In this document: positions 18,294 through 27,464 of the stretch, one piece after another
How the letters are laid out: the number at the start of each line of letters is the position of its first letter
Position numbering within the stretch: position 1 is the first letter of the stretch
Origin: Flavobacterium sp. CG_23.5
Lineage (GTDB): Bacteria; Bacteroidota; Bacteroidia; Flavobacteriales; Flavobacteriaceae
NCBI RefSeq assembly: GCF_017875765.1
Contig: NZ_JAGGNA010000001.1
Span: forward strand, 3,251,001-3,315,000
DNA length: 64,000 bases
Reading direction: 5' to 3'
Translations under genes and position numbers: made by a program
The notes under the pieces: model-generated
Told to the model about the DNA's origin: nothing
The model's input: only the letters and a program-made list of their open reading frames with translations
Database searches by the model: none

Positions 18294-20483
18294 ATGTCTA
18301 CATTACGTTTTCAAGCTTTGAGAGAAGCATCGACTAGAAAGCCAGTTAAATTTGAAGAATCAGATAGAAAATCAACTATTTTTGGTTCAAATGTATTTAA
18401 TGATAGAGCAATGAAGCAATTTTTAACTTCAGATGCTTTTAAAGGAGTGCAAGGTGCCGTTCAGCATGGAACTAAAATAGACAGAAAATTAGCTGATTAT
18501 ATCGCAATGGGTATGAAAGAATGGGCCTTAACAAAAGGGGTTACTCATTATACACACTGGTTTCAACCACTTACAGGGACAACTGCCGAGAAACATGATG
18601 CTTTCTTCGAAACCTCTTATGACGGTAGCGATCCGGTAGAAAAATTTGGGGGTGCACAATTAGTACAACAAGAACCAGATGCATCTAGTTTCCCTAATGG
18701 TGGAATTAGAAATACATTTGAAGCAAGAGGGTATACCGCTTGGGATCCAACTTCTCCAGCATTTATATACGGAACTACTTTATGTATTCCAACAGTTTTT
18801 ATCTCATACACGGGAGAAGCATTAGATAACAAAATTCCATTATTAAGAGCATTATCTGCAATGGATTCTGCTGCAACTGAAGTTTGTAAATATTTTGACA
18901 AAAATGTTAAGAAAGTAACGGCAACTTTAGGATGGGAACAAGAATATTTCTTAATCGATAAATCATTAGCAGATTCTCGTCCTGACCTTATCATGACTGG
19001 AAGAACGTTGCTAGGACATACTTCTGCAAAAGGACAACAATTAGATGACCATTATTTTGGTTCTATCCCAACTCGTGCATTAACTTACATGAGAGATTTA
19101 GAGCAAGAATGTATGTTACTTGGAATACCGGTTAAAACACGTCACAATGAAGTAGCTCCAAATCAATTTGAGTTGGCTCCTATTTTCGAAGAAACAAATT
19201 TAGCGGTAGATCATAACTGTTTGTTGATGGATGTAATGCAAAAAGTGGCGGAACGTCATGATTTGAAAGTATTATTCCATGAAAAACCTTTCAAGGGAGT
19301 AAACGGTTCAGGAAAGCACAACAACTGGTCATTGGCAACAGATACTGGAGTGAATTTGTTAAGCCCAAGTAAAACGCCAATGAGCAATTTACAGTTCTTA
19401 ACTTTCTTTATCAATACTATTAAAGCGGTTAATGATTACGAAGCGTTACTTAGAGGAGCTATTGCAACTGCAAGTAATGACCACAGATTAGGAGCTAATG
19501 AAGCACCACCGGCAATTATCTCTGTATTTATTGGAGAACAATTGACTAAAGTATTAGCTGAATTAGAAGGTGTAACTGCTGGGAAATTATCTCCGGAAGA
19601 AAAAACAGATTTAAAATTAAATGTAGTTGGAAAAATTCCAGACGTTCTTTTAGATAATACAGATAGAAACAGAACTTCACCATTTGCTTTTACAGGAAAT
19701 AAATTTGAGTTTAGAGCAGTAGGATCTTCTGCGAACTGTTCCAATGCAATGACTACTTTGAATACCATTGTTGCTAAACAATTGAAAGATTTCAAAATTG
19801 AAGTGGATGCCTTAATTGAATCCAAAGACATGAAGAAAGACGATGCGATCTTCAATGTATTGAGAGAATATATCAAAGTTTCTAAAAATATCCTTTTCGA
19901 AGGAGACGGTTACAGCGAAGCTTGGGAAATCGAAGCAGGAAAAAGAGGGTTGAGTAACTTCAAAACAACTCCTGAAGCATTGAAAGCAAGAGCTTCTAAA
20001 CAAGCGTTAGATTTGTTTTCTGAAATGGGTATCATGAACCATATTGAAGTGGAAGCGCGTTACGAAATTGAATTGGAAGAGTACACTAAGAAAATTCAAA
20101 TTGAAGGTAGAGTTTTAGGCGATATATCTAAAAATCACGTTATTCCTACTGCTATTCGTTACCAAAATACTTTGATTGAAAACGTAAAAGGATTGAAAGA
20201 TATTTTTGGAGCTGAATTTGAATCAATTGCAAAAGAGCAAATTGTTTTAATCAAAGAAATCTCTGGTCATATCGAAGGAATCAATACTAAAGTAGAAGAG
20301 ATGACTAACGAAAGAAAGAAAGCAAACGTTCTGACTGATGCGCAAGAAATGGCTGAAGCTTATTGTAATGCTGTAAAACCTTATTTTGAAGTAATCCGTG
20401 AGCACTGTGATAAATTAGAATTATTAGTTGATAATGAGCTTTGGACATTAACTAAATACAGAGAATTGTTGTTTACAAAATAA
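18294..20483 (+). CDS. glnN: Glutamine synthetase type III
   Basis: This 729-residue protein makes glutamine from glutamate, ammonia and ATP. The length is typical for GSIII, which is much larger than GSI. Recognisable elements are the N-terminal GSIII block (STIFGSNVFND, THWFQPLTGTTAEKHDAF), the catalytic region around LGWEQEYFLID, the histidine/glutamate-rich KTRHNEVAPNQFELAP, KPFKGVNGSGKHNNWS, and the beta-barrel residues FEFRAVGSSAN. It is the main nitrogen assimilation enzyme in many Bacteroidota. The gene is monocistronic with its own terminator. A damaged duplicate of its last ~200 bp lies beyond the next gene. Confidence 0.95.
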   Translation: MSTLRFQALREASTRKPVKFEESDRKSTIFGSNVFNDRAMKQFLTSDAFKGVQGAVQHGTKIDRKLADYIAMGMKEWALTKGVTHYTHWFQPLTGTTAEKHDAFFETSYDGSDPVEKFGGAQLVQQEPDASSFPNGGIRNTFEARGYTAWDPTSPAFIYGTTLCIPTVFISYTGEALDNKIPLLRALSAMDSAATEVCKYFDKNVKKVTATLGWEQEYFLIDKSLADSRPDLIMTGRTLLGHTSAKGQQLDDHYFGSIPTRALTYMRDLEQECMLLGIPVKTRHNEVAPNQFELAPIFEETNLAVDHNCLLMDVMQKVAERHDLKVLFHEKPFKGVNGSGKHNNWSLATDTGVNLLSPSKTPMSNLQFLTFFINTIKAVNDYEALLRGAIATASNDHRLGANEAPPAIISVFIGEQLTKVLAELEGVTAGKLSPEEKTDLKLNVVGKIPDVLLDNTDRNRTSPFAFTGNKFEFRAVGSSANCSNAMTTLNTIVAKQLKDFKIEVDALIESKDMKKDDAIFNVLREYIKVSKNILFEGDGYSEAWEIEAGKRGLSNFKTTPEALKARASKQALDLFSEMGIMNHIEVEARYEIELEEYTKKIQIEGRVLGDISKNHVIPTAIRYQNTLIENVKGLKDIFGAEFESIAKEQIVLIKEISGHIEGINTKVEEMTNERKKANVLTDAQEMAEAYCNAVKPYFEVIREHCDKLELLVDNELWTLTKYRELLFTK

Positions 20484-20507
20484 TAACACAAGTCTCTAAA
20501 ATTTTAC

Positions 20508-20541
20508 ACCCGATAGGTTTCGAAACTTATCGGGTTTTTTT
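20508..20541 (+). terminator. Rho-independent terminator of glnN
   Basis: CCCGATAGGTTT / CGAAACTTATCGGG stem (one wobble) followed by seven T. Confidence 0.85.
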
Positions 20542-20595
20542 ATGCGATTTTATTTACTTTTACGTTATTTAAAAAATGATAATTAATTATTTCAC

Positions 20596-21450
20596 ATGAA
20601 AATAAGACTCTTTTTGATTTTGTTTTTGAATATAATGGCTTTGTCTGCTCAAAATAAAGTGGTGGTGTTTTTTGATTTTAATCAAGATGAAATGAATGAA
20701 AAATCAAATGAAGAATTTTGTAAATGGATAGAAAATTCAAAAGACAAAGAGATTTTAAAAATTCAAGGCTTCTGCGATAGTATTGATTCGAATTCCTACA
20801 ATAAAGATTTATCCTTCCGAAGAGCGAATAATGTGCTTGCTCTTTTAGAGCGGAATAAAGTTCAAATAAATAAAAATTTTGAATTGAAAGGATTGGGAGA
20901 AGATTTTCAACAATCAAAAAATGCAAGCGAAAACCGAAAAGTTTTAATTTATTATCACGATAAGCTGGCCATAAAATCTTCTGGTCCAAAAAAAATAAAA
21001 GGAGGAAGTTTAAGTATTGAAGATAATCAAGATAAAAAAGTCGTAAATAATGAAACACAAAAAAATGGGGCTCTAATTGAAAAAATTAATAATTCTAAAG
21101 TGGGGGATTTAGTAAAACTGGAAAATTTAAATTTTTATTTCAACTCCGAAAAAATTATTTTAGAATCAGAACCCATTCTTTTAGATCTTCTTCAAGTTTT
21201 GAAAACGAACCCTCGATTAAAAATTGATATACATGGGCATATTTGTTGTAATAGCAACCCAAATGATGTTAAGCTTTCTTACAGAAGATCAAAATTTGTT
21301 TTTGATTATTTAATAAAAAACGGAATCGCAACATCCAGATTGGGGTATAGAGGATATGGTAGTAATAGGCCCATATATGCGTTACCAGAAAAAAATGAAG
21401 CAGAGCGAATTGCAAATAGAAGAGTTGAGATTCTTATTGTCAAAAATTAG
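20596..21450 (+). CDS. OmpA-family protein with two OmpA-like domains
   Basis: This 284-residue protein has a signal peptide (to LSAQN). Residues ~25-125 are a first, shorter OmpA-like segment (VVVFFDFNQDEMN ... NRKVLIY). A Lys-rich linker follows, and residues ~170-284 are a clearer OmpA_C domain (LNFYFNSEKIILESE ... IHGHICCN ... LSYRRSKFVFDYL ... RLGYRGYGSNRPI ... NRRVEILI) expected to bind peptidoglycan. There is no beta-barrel, so it is probably a periplasmic or outer-membrane-associated anchor protein. The gene sits between glnN and a broken copy of the glnN 3' end, so it was caught in, or brought in by, a rearrangement. Confidence 0.8.
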   Translation: MKIRLFLILFLNIMALSAQNKVVVFFDFNQDEMNEKSNEEFCKWIENSKDKEILKIQGFCDSIDSNSYNKDLSFRRANNVLALLERNKVQINKNFELKGLGEDFQQSKNASENRKVLIYYHDKLAIKSSGPKKIKGGSLSIEDNQDKKVVNNETQKNGALIEKINNSKVGDLVKLENLNFYFNSEKIILESEPILLDLLQVLKTNPRLKIDIHGHICCNSNPNDVKLSYRRSKFVFDYLIKNGIATSRLGYRGYGSNRPIYALPEKNEAERIANRRVEILIVKN

Positions 21451-21460
21451 TGTAATAAAT

Positions 21461-21656
21461 CTAAAGTAGAAGAGATGACGAACGAAAGAAAGCAAACGTT
21501 CTGACTGATGCCCAAGAAATGGCTGAAGCATATTGTAATGCTGTTAAGCATTATTTTGAAGTAATCCGTGAGTACTGTGATAAATTAGAATTATTAGTTG
21601 ATAACGAGCTTTGGACATTAACTAAATACAGAGAATTGTTGTTTACTAAATAATAA
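21461..21656 (+). pseudogene. Broken duplicate of the glnN 3' end
   Basis: About 196 bp match glnN 20287-20485 almost base for base (both contain AGAAATGGCTGAAGC and GAGAATTGTTGTTTAC), including the stop region TAATAACA. A 4-bp loss (one GAAA unit) shifts the frame, and the remaining 5' part of glnN is missing. It is a remnant of a tandem glnN duplication or of an insertion that copied the gene's end. It has its own terminator downstream. Confidence 0.92.
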
Positions 21657-21673
21657 CAAAAACTATTTCATTA

Positions 21674-21710
21674 AAAATGCCTATCCAAAACGGATAGGCA
21701 TTTTTTTATG
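21674..21710 (+). terminator. Rho-independent terminator after the glnN remnant
   Basis: Perfect stem AAAATGCCTATCC / GGATAGGCATTTT with T run. It differs from the terminator of the intact glnN. Confidence 0.85.
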
Positions 21711-21798
21711 GATCTATTTTAATTATAACTATTTGTGGTTCGATACTACAAAGGTCTTTTCAGGATAATTACTATCGGTTGTTATACGAACTATTTTC

Positions 21799-22167
21799 TT
21801 ATTTCATAGAATGAAATGCTACTTTGTTTCCTTCGGTGTCAGTGAAGTGTGCCATAAAGCCATTAGGCCCTATTGAAGTTTTAGGTAAAACAACTTTTCC
21901 GCCTGCTTCTTCAACCTTTGCAAGAGGAATACTCAAATCATCACCACCGTTGAGGTAAACTAAAGTGCCTTTATCGGCAGGTTGATACGCTGCATTTTCC
22001 ACCAAGCTGCCGCCAATTCCATGTTCCATGTCTGCGGGGAAAAAAGCTGATTTCATCCCCATGGCTTCCATTGGCTGCATTTTTGCTCCTAAAACTGTTT
22101 CGTAAAATGCTTGTGCTCTGCTTAAATCTTTTACTGGAATTTCAAACCAGTTAATTGCATTTTTCAT
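21799..22167 (-). CDS. VOC-superfamily (glyoxalase-like) protein
   Basis: This 122-residue protein has the VOC/glyoxalase fold pattern: INWFEIPVKDLSRAQAFYE at the start (beta-alpha unit), a central GGSLVENAAYQPADKGTLVY and a C-terminal GFMAHFTDTEGNKVAFHS. Members bind a metal and act in isomerase, dioxygenase or resistance reactions; the substrate here cannot be inferred. Soluble and cytosolic. It is followed on the same strand by the DUF4242 gene's 3' side, with ~150 bp between. Confidence 0.82.
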   Translation of the reverse strand: MKNAINWFEIPVKDLSRAQAFYETVLGAKMQPMEAMGMKSAFFPADMEHGIGGSLVENAAYQPADKGTLVYLNGGDDLSIPLAKVEEAGGKVVLPKTSIGPNGFMAHFTDTEGNKVAFHSMK

Positions 22168-22315
22168 ATTTTCTAATTTTTTTGTTTATCAAAGGTTGAA
22201 TTACTCTTTTCTAAGACTTTGTTTTGCTGTTAAATGCTACACAAAGATTTTAAGTTCATTTTTTTAACTTTCACTTTTTATTTTTATAGCAGCTATTTAA
22301 GCTGGTTGCTACCAA

Positions 22316-22597
22316 CTAAACCGTTTCTTCTGCGGTGGTCGGATCAATGGTTGTGGATATTCGACTGATGGAATTTGCGGGAAATCCACCCAATTTAGCA
22401 TGTTCCCGAATCATTTCCTCGTTTGGAGCAATGTACGTGCAATAGATTTTGTCAGCCGTTACTTGGCTGTTAACCCACTGGATTTGTGGGCCCATTTTTC
22501 CCAATACTCCGCAAGAAGTTTGCGAAATGGCTTTCAATTGTTCTGCGTTTAATTTACCCGCGCCGGGAATCTCTCTTTCAATTACGTATTTAGGCAT
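22316..22597 (-). CDS. DUF4242 domain protein (SCO4226-type nickel-binding fold)
   Basis: This 93-residue protein matches DUF4242 throughout: YVIEREIPGAGKL, then SCGVLGKMGPQIQWV, YIAPNEEMIREHAKLGGFPAN, ending near TIDPTTAE. The family has a ferredoxin-like fold, and one member (SCO4226) binds nickel; the cellular role is not established. Cytosolic, complete. Confidence 0.82.
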   Translation of the reverse strand: MPKYVIEREIPGAGKLNAEQLKAISQTSCGVLGKMGPQIQWVNSQVTADKIYCTYIAPNEEMIREHAKLGGFPANSISRISTTIDPTTAEETV

Positions 22598-22917
22598 GAT
22601 CTTGTTTTTTTAATTTCCTACTCGTATGGCTTTTCGGTAAGGCCCCGTTTTTTTAGTGGTCGCTGGTTTCCACTTTTCTAAGTTTAAAGTTTCTTAAACT
22701 TTTAAAGATTTTTATTGATAAATTTCACTTAAAACTAATGTGAAACTAGCATAATAAGTATTTAAATATATAGTATTTTATGATGGTTTTTAATACATAA
22801 TAGTCTAACAATTAAAACATTACAACAAATTTAGTCAAATAATTTTATATTATAAAGACAGATTACAGATTTAACGAAACAGTTGAAAACCCCATAGGCA
22901 AAACCCAAAAAAATAAT

Positions 22918-22925
22918 TATCTTTG
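22918..22925 (+). promoter_or_regulatory. TAnnTTTG promoter box for purM
   Basis: TATCTTTG lies 45 bp before the purM start. Nothing else is evident in the 370-bp divergent region 22598-22970 apart from AT-rich sequence; no riboswitch was seen. Confidence 0.6.
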
Positions 22926-22970
22926 CCGCACAACCCCGTTGCTCAAAAGCAGCTTACACAACTAGACTAC

Positions 22971-24149
22971 ATGAGTTCAGATACTTCAAAAAGATATGCA
23001 CAACGTGGTGTTTCGGCATCCAAAGAAGATGTTCATAACGCCATAAAAAATATTGACAAAGGTTTATTTCCTCAAGCATTTTGTAAAATTGTTCCTGATT
23101 ATTTAACCCAAGATGAAGAGTATTGTTTGATCATGCATGCTGATGGAGCAGGAACTAAATCTTCTCTAGCTTATATGTATTGGAAAGAAACAGGCGATAT
23201 TTCGGTGTGGAAAGGCATTGCTCAAGATGCTTTGATTATGAATATCGACGATTTATTGTGCGTGGGAGCAACCGATAATATTATGCTTTCTTCCACGATT
23301 GGGAGAAATAAAAATCTGATTCCAGGCGAAGTATTGTCAGCTATTATCAATGGTACGGAAGAATTAATCAAAGAACTGGATTCTTTTGGCGTGACCATAC
23401 ATTCCACCGGCGGGGAGACTGCAGATGTGGGTGATATCGTGCGTACCATAATTGTAGATTCTACTGTTACGGCTCGTATGAAACGTTCAGACGTAATCGA
23501 TAATGCTAATATTAAAGCCGGTGATGTAATTGTAGGTATGGCCTCTTTTGGTCAGGCTACTTACGAAAAAAGCTATAATGGCGGAATGGGAAGCAACGGA
23601 TTAACCTCGGCGCGTCATGATGTTTTCGGGAAGTATTTGGCCACCAAATATCCTGAGAGTTTTGATGCTGCGGTGCCCGAAGAATTAATCTATTCCGGCC
23701 AAGTAAAATTGACAGACAAAGTTGAAAATTCACCAATAGACGCTGGACAATTAGTGCTTTCGCCAACTAGAACTTATGCGCCAATTATCAAGAAAATTTT
23801 AGACAAATACAGTTCCAATGAAATTCACGGAATGGTACATTGCAGTGGAGGAGCACAAACAAAAATTTTGCATTTTGTACAAAACCTGCACATTATAAAA
23901 GACAATTTATTTCCAGTACCGCCACTTTTTCAATTGATACAAGAGCAATCCAAAACCGATTGGAAAGAAATGTACCAAGTGTTCAATTGTGGACATCGCA
24001 TGGAAGTTTACGTGCCGGAAGCGATCGCTCAAGACATTATCGCGATTTCAAAATCGTTTAATGTTGACGCCCAAATCGTGGGTAGAGTAGAAGCTGCCGA
24101 TACTAAAAAACTGACTATCACCAGCGAATACGGAACTTTCAAATATTAG
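22971..24149 (+). CDS. purM: Phosphoribosylformylglycinamidine cyclo-ligase (AIR synthetase)
   Basis: This 392-residue protein catalyses ATP-dependent ring closure of FGAM to AIR in purine synthesis. PurM features are KRYAQRGVSASKEDVHNAI, ADGAGTKSSLAY, MNIDDLLCVGATDNI, GGETADVGDIV and the C-terminal HCSGGAQTKILHF and FNCGHRMEVYV. It is longer than the ~345-residue proteobacterial enzyme, as is usual for the Bacteroidota form. The ATG at 22971 was preferred over the in-frame TTG at 22923, which lies inside the promoter box. An imperfect long palindrome follows the stop. Confidence 0.92.
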   Translation: MSSDTSKRYAQRGVSASKEDVHNAIKNIDKGLFPQAFCKIVPDYLTQDEEYCLIMHADGAGTKSSLAYMYWKETGDISVWKGIAQDALIMNIDDLLCVGATDNIMLSSTIGRNKNLIPGEVLSAIINGTEELIKELDSFGVTIHSTGGETADVGDIVRTIIVDSTVTARMKRSDVIDNANIKAGDVIVGMASFGQATYEKSYNGGMGSNGLTSARHDVFGKYLATKYPESFDAAVPEELIYSGQVKLTDKVENSPIDAGQLVLSPTRTYAPIIKKILDKYSSNEIHGMVHCSGGAQTKILHFVQNLHIIKDNLFPVPPLFQLIQEQSKTDWKEMYQVFNCGHRMEVYVPEAIAQDIIAISKSFNVDAQIVGRVEAADTKKLTITSEYGTFKY

Positions 24150-24157
24150 TAAAAAGC

Positions 24158-24219
24158 AAACACGAATTTCACGAATTTTCACTAATTAATTCGTGTGAAT
24201 TTGTGAAATTTGTGTTTTT
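24158..24219. repeat. Long imperfect palindrome (AACACGAATTTCAC family), likely terminator
   Basis: AAACACGAATTTCACGAATT pairs with AATTTGTGAAATTTGTGTTT across a short centre. The same AACACGAATTTCAC core appears at 42358-42371 before the DHH gene, so this is a dispersed repeat. It may also act as a terminator for purM. Confidence 0.6.
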
Positions 24220-24288
24220 ATATTTTTTGTCAGTTAGATTTTTATCGAGTTTTTTAATGCCAGTTTTTCATAGCAAATACCAAAAGAA

Positions 24289-24645
24289 ATGTACGAATTA
24301 GTTTTTTGGAAATATCAGGAAGGAATTTATCTAAACCATCAACTAGTTTACGAGGCTCTTATGGAGCAGCAGGAAGTGGCCGGTCTGGAGGAACTTCCCA
24401 CCACCGTCATTCTCAATCGCATGAATTCCGTTTTTTCTAAATGGGATAAAGTAGATGAAAATAGTTGGAAAAATCCAAATGGCAAAGGCGCTTTCCAAAT
24501 AGAAATTACACCAAAAAGTATCCAAATCGATTGCTACGGTACCGAAGGGAAAACCATGAATCTCTTGGTCGATACCATGGCCGAATTCAAATGTCCGCTA
24601 TACGACCCGCAGGTTCCGGAGCGTTACGATGAAATGAGCGAATAG
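24289..24645 (+). CDS. Conserved hypothetical protein
   Basis: This 118-residue acidic soluble protein with no signal or membrane segment is not a family I recognise. It begins YELVFWKYQEGIYLNHQ and ends DCYGTEG, EFKCPLYDPQVPERYDEMSE, with Trp-rich centre (FSKWDKV, SWKNPNGKGAFQIEIT). Composition and codon use resemble its neighbours. It could be a small polymorphic-toxin immunity-like or stress protein, but nothing here shows it. Confidence 0.6.
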   Translation: MYELVFWKYQEGIYLNHQLVYEALMEQQEVAGLEELPTTVILNRMNSVFSKWDKVDENSWKNPNGKGAFQIEITPKSIQIDCYGTEGKTMNLLVDTMAEFKCPLYDPQVPERYDEMSE

Positions 24646-24875
24646 TACTTTTAGGAGCTATCCCGACACTTCGGGACAGCGCTGAATCCCACAGCAAAAA
24701 AAATATTTTTCTAAGTCCTAAAAGGAGCTTCCTTCGGTCGCTCTTTTACAACAAGAAAAATTATTTTTTTTTTACTGTGGGCTTTCCATTTCCATCTGGG
24801 CTAAAAAATCGATGGAAATCAGTAAAATCGGTATCAATCGTGCTCTATTTTTTATAAATTGCCTTAAAAAGAATA

Positions 24876-25487
24876 ATGACTCCAACTTTCGATTTCTCCC
24901 AAAATATCATCCTAGAAAATGAAACCGTTTTGCTTCGACCTTTACAGGAAAGCGATGTCGAAAACTTATTGGAAATTTCCGTCAACGAACCCGAAACTTG
25001 GGAATATTCCTTAGTTCGAGCCAACGGAAAAGAGAATTTGGAAAACTACATCCAAATCGCCCTAAAAGCCAGAGAAAACAAAACCGAAATTCCTTTTATA
25101 GTTTTCGATAAAAAATCAGGAAAATATGCCGGAAGTACCCGTTTTTACGATGTTAATATTGGATTCAAAACACTGCAATTAGGATATACTTGGTACGGAA
25201 AACAATTTAGAGGGACAGGATTAAACAAGAATTGTAAATTTCTGTTACTGCAATATGCTTTCGAAACTTTGGGAATGGAACGCGTAGAATTTCGTGCAGA
25301 TAATAATAATCAACGAAGCATTGCCGCCATGAAAAGCATTGGTTGCAAAGTAGAAGGAGTTTTACGAAGTCAAATGCCAACTTTAGGCAGCGAACTGCGC
25401 CGTGACAGTATTGTTCTGAGTATCCTAAGAAACGAATGGTTTGATGAAGTGAAAGTAAATCTGAAAGCCAAATTAAATAAAGCTTAA
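24876..25487 (+). CDS. GNAT-family acetyltransferase (RimJ/RimL type)
   Basis: This 203-residue protein has the RimJ/L-type acetyltransferase_3 layout: ENETVLLRPLQESDVENLL at the start, acetyl-CoA binding region LGYTWYGKQFRGTGLNK, and VEFRADNNNQRSIAAMKSIGC near the C terminus. It transfers an acetyl group to a protein N terminus or small molecule; the substrate is not predictable. Its stop codon overlaps by 4 bp that of the convergent membrane-protein gene. Confidence 0.85.
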   Translation: MTPTFDFSQNIILENETVLLRPLQESDVENLLEISVNEPETWEYSLVRANGKENLENYIQIALKARENKTEIPFIVFDKKSGKYAGSTRFYDVNIGFKTLQLGYTWYGKQFRGTGLNKNCKFLLLQYAFETLGMERVEFRADNNNQRSIAAMKSIGCKVEGVLRSQMPTLGSELRRDSIVLSILRNEWFDEVKVNLKAKLNKA

Positions 25488-26197
25488 ATGTCAGGAGTTG
25501 AGATACGGGCATTTTTACTGCGCTCACTCGAATAATAGTATTTGGAATTTTTCTTAGTTGGATACCTAATTTCATCCATAATTACCAGTATGGATGCAGC
25601 AATAATCAAAGAAAAAAAGCTCCAAACGGAGACAATATAATTTTCATAATAGAGAGTTGTGATTGTATAAGAAATGATGGTTGTGACAGCCAATAACCAA
25701 ACTTTTCTAATGTTTAAAAATAAAGGAGGAGCAATTGTTGCAATAATATAAAGTAAGTCGGCAGGAATACTGTATTTCATTGGATAGTTTTGTGAAAAGG
25801 AAATCGTGTAACCACTAATTTTTGCCTCAACAGCATACGTCATTAAGCAATACCCCATATAAAAAGCTATAAAAACACCAATGGCAAGCAGCACTCGCTG
25901 AAAAATTATATTTTCCTGTTCTTTCTCCAGTTTTAATGCCGCATAAGGAATCCATATCGGCCAAACAAACTGACTAATAAATAGTAAGATATAGGTCGTG
26001 ATTTGTTGGAGTGGAGCGAAAAAAGGTTTCGTTAATGCTAACCATAGAAAACCTTCAACAAATTGTTGCGCACAAAAAATAATTGGAATACAGGCGAAAT
26101 AAATCTGATATGGTTTTCGTACTTGTTGTATCGAAATAACACTTACTGCTGCAAGAATAATACCTGCCCCAAAACTTATACTAGCTGAAAAACACAT
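25484..26197 (-). CDS. Membrane protein with MCFSA N-terminus (DUF6629-like)
   Basis: This 237-residue protein has about seven predicted membrane segments and begins with the characteristic MCFSASISFGAGI, then QQFVEGFLWLAL. These fit the small family of MCFSA-starting membrane proteins (DUF6629-like). Role unknown. The polar C terminus is Tyr/Ser-rich. Convergent with, and overlapping by 4 bp, the GNAT gene. The 383 bp upstream (26198-26580) hold no recognisable feature. Confidence 0.65.
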   Translation of the reverse strand: MCFSASISFGAGIILAAVSVISIQQVRKPYQIYFACIPIIFCAQQFVEGFLWLALTKPFFAPLQQITTYILLFISQFVWPIWIPYAALKLEKEQENIIFQRVLLAIGVFIAFYMGYCLMTYAVEAKISGYTISFSQNYPMKYSIPADLLYIIATIAPPLFLNIRKVWLLAVTTIISYTITTLYYENYIVSVWSFFSLIIAASILVIMDEIRYPTKKNSKYYYSSERSKNARISTPDI

Positions 26198-26580
26198 ACG
26201 TTTTAGTTTATATGAATTAACAATTATTGTTTTTAAAGTAGGTTAATGGGAATGGGTTATTGAAAATGTTTAGAACAAAACGATTGATAAAGTGCACTAA
26301 ACTGCCTTTATCCATCATTTTTTAAACATTTGATTTAACCTAAAAGTTAGTCGAGTTTTAAATTCTTTCTAACTTGTAAATAGTAATAAGATTTTGGGGA
26401 CAGTGAAATTCTAAAATTTAAAATCTCAGCTAAAGCTAATGTATAAATAAATTTTGAATTTTACAACTGAAAGTCAGTATTTTATAAAAAAATAAGAGAC
26501 GGTTGCTTTGAAAAGTGCTGAAAAAAATCTAAAAACGAAATTATAACAAAGAAACGCTACTCAATTGGTAAAAGTAAAAT

Positions 26581-27255
26581 TTACGTTATTACATTCCAAA
26601 AACTGATTTTTCTTCGTGTGGTAAAACCCAATTTTTCATACAATGTAATAGCATTAATATTCGTTTCAGCGACGTGTAAGTAGGGCATTTTGTTTTCCTC
26701 AAAAACAGCATTTACGGTATGGGCAACGAGCTGTTTTGCATATCCCTGACCGGTATGATTGGGATGCGTAACTACGGCGCTAACTTCAGTAAATTGATTT
26801 GTTTTCATCCGTTCTCCTGTTGCGGCAATAAGTTCGTTGTTTTTGAAAATCCCATAATACCTGCCTAATACAGCCGTTTTCTTCTTGAAATAACCTGGTT
26901 GGACCAAAGTGACCAATTGGAATAATTCCTCAATATGTTCTTCACCAAGTTCTACGATAATTTCTTTAATTTCCAAGTCTATCCTATCAGTAATGATCAT
27001 TTGCAAACAAACTAATTCCTTGTTCAATTTAAGTGTGTTTGGAACTGTTGGTTTTTCTCCCACGATGAAAAAATTATCAACCAATTTAGCATATTCAGCA
27101 ATAGGAGTAGCTGTATTTCTGATTGTTATAAAACCACCAAACGGGCAATAATCCGGATGATAGAATTTTATATTATTGTATTCAATCGCAAAACTTTGAT
27201 GGCTTTCGGATAATGAATACCAAACCGGATTGTCCAGTTTTTCGATATCTTTCAT
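26581..27255 (-). CDS. GNAT-family N-acetyltransferase
   Basis: This 224-residue protein from the ATG at 27255 carries a C-terminal FR47-like/GNAT domain: EVSAVVTHPNHTGQGYAKQL (acetyl-CoA P-loop) and LHVAETNINAITLYEKLGF. The N-terminal half (PVWYSLSESHQSFA) is typical of longer GNATs of this kind. The upstream in-frame start at 27330 adds a Lys/Ser-rich stretch not expected in the family. Substrate unknown. Confidence 0.8.
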   Translation of the reverse strand: MKDIEKLDNPVWYSLSESHQSFAIEYNNIKFYHPDYCPFGGFITIRNTATPIAEYAKLVDNFFIVGEKPTVPNTLKLNKELVCLQMIITDRIDLEIKEIIVELGEEHIEELFQLVTLVQPGYFKKKTAVLGRYYGIFKNNELIAATGERMKTNQFTEVSAVVTHPNHTGQGYAKQLVAHTVNAVFEENKMPYLHVAETNINAITLYEKLGFTTRRKISFWNVIT

Positions 27256-27464
27256 GGTAAAGATTAATTTGATTGATGAATGTTTTGATTTACGAAGATA
27301 TAGAATAAACGATAAATATTTTTTGTGCAAAATCTGATGAATTCATATCAGAATATGCTCTACTAAGTTTAGTTGGTAAAATTAAATCAAAGAATTGTTT
27401 ATGGAAAAAAGAGTAAAGTTTGAGAAGATCGCCTTTGATTTTATAAGATTAAAAAAAAAATAAT

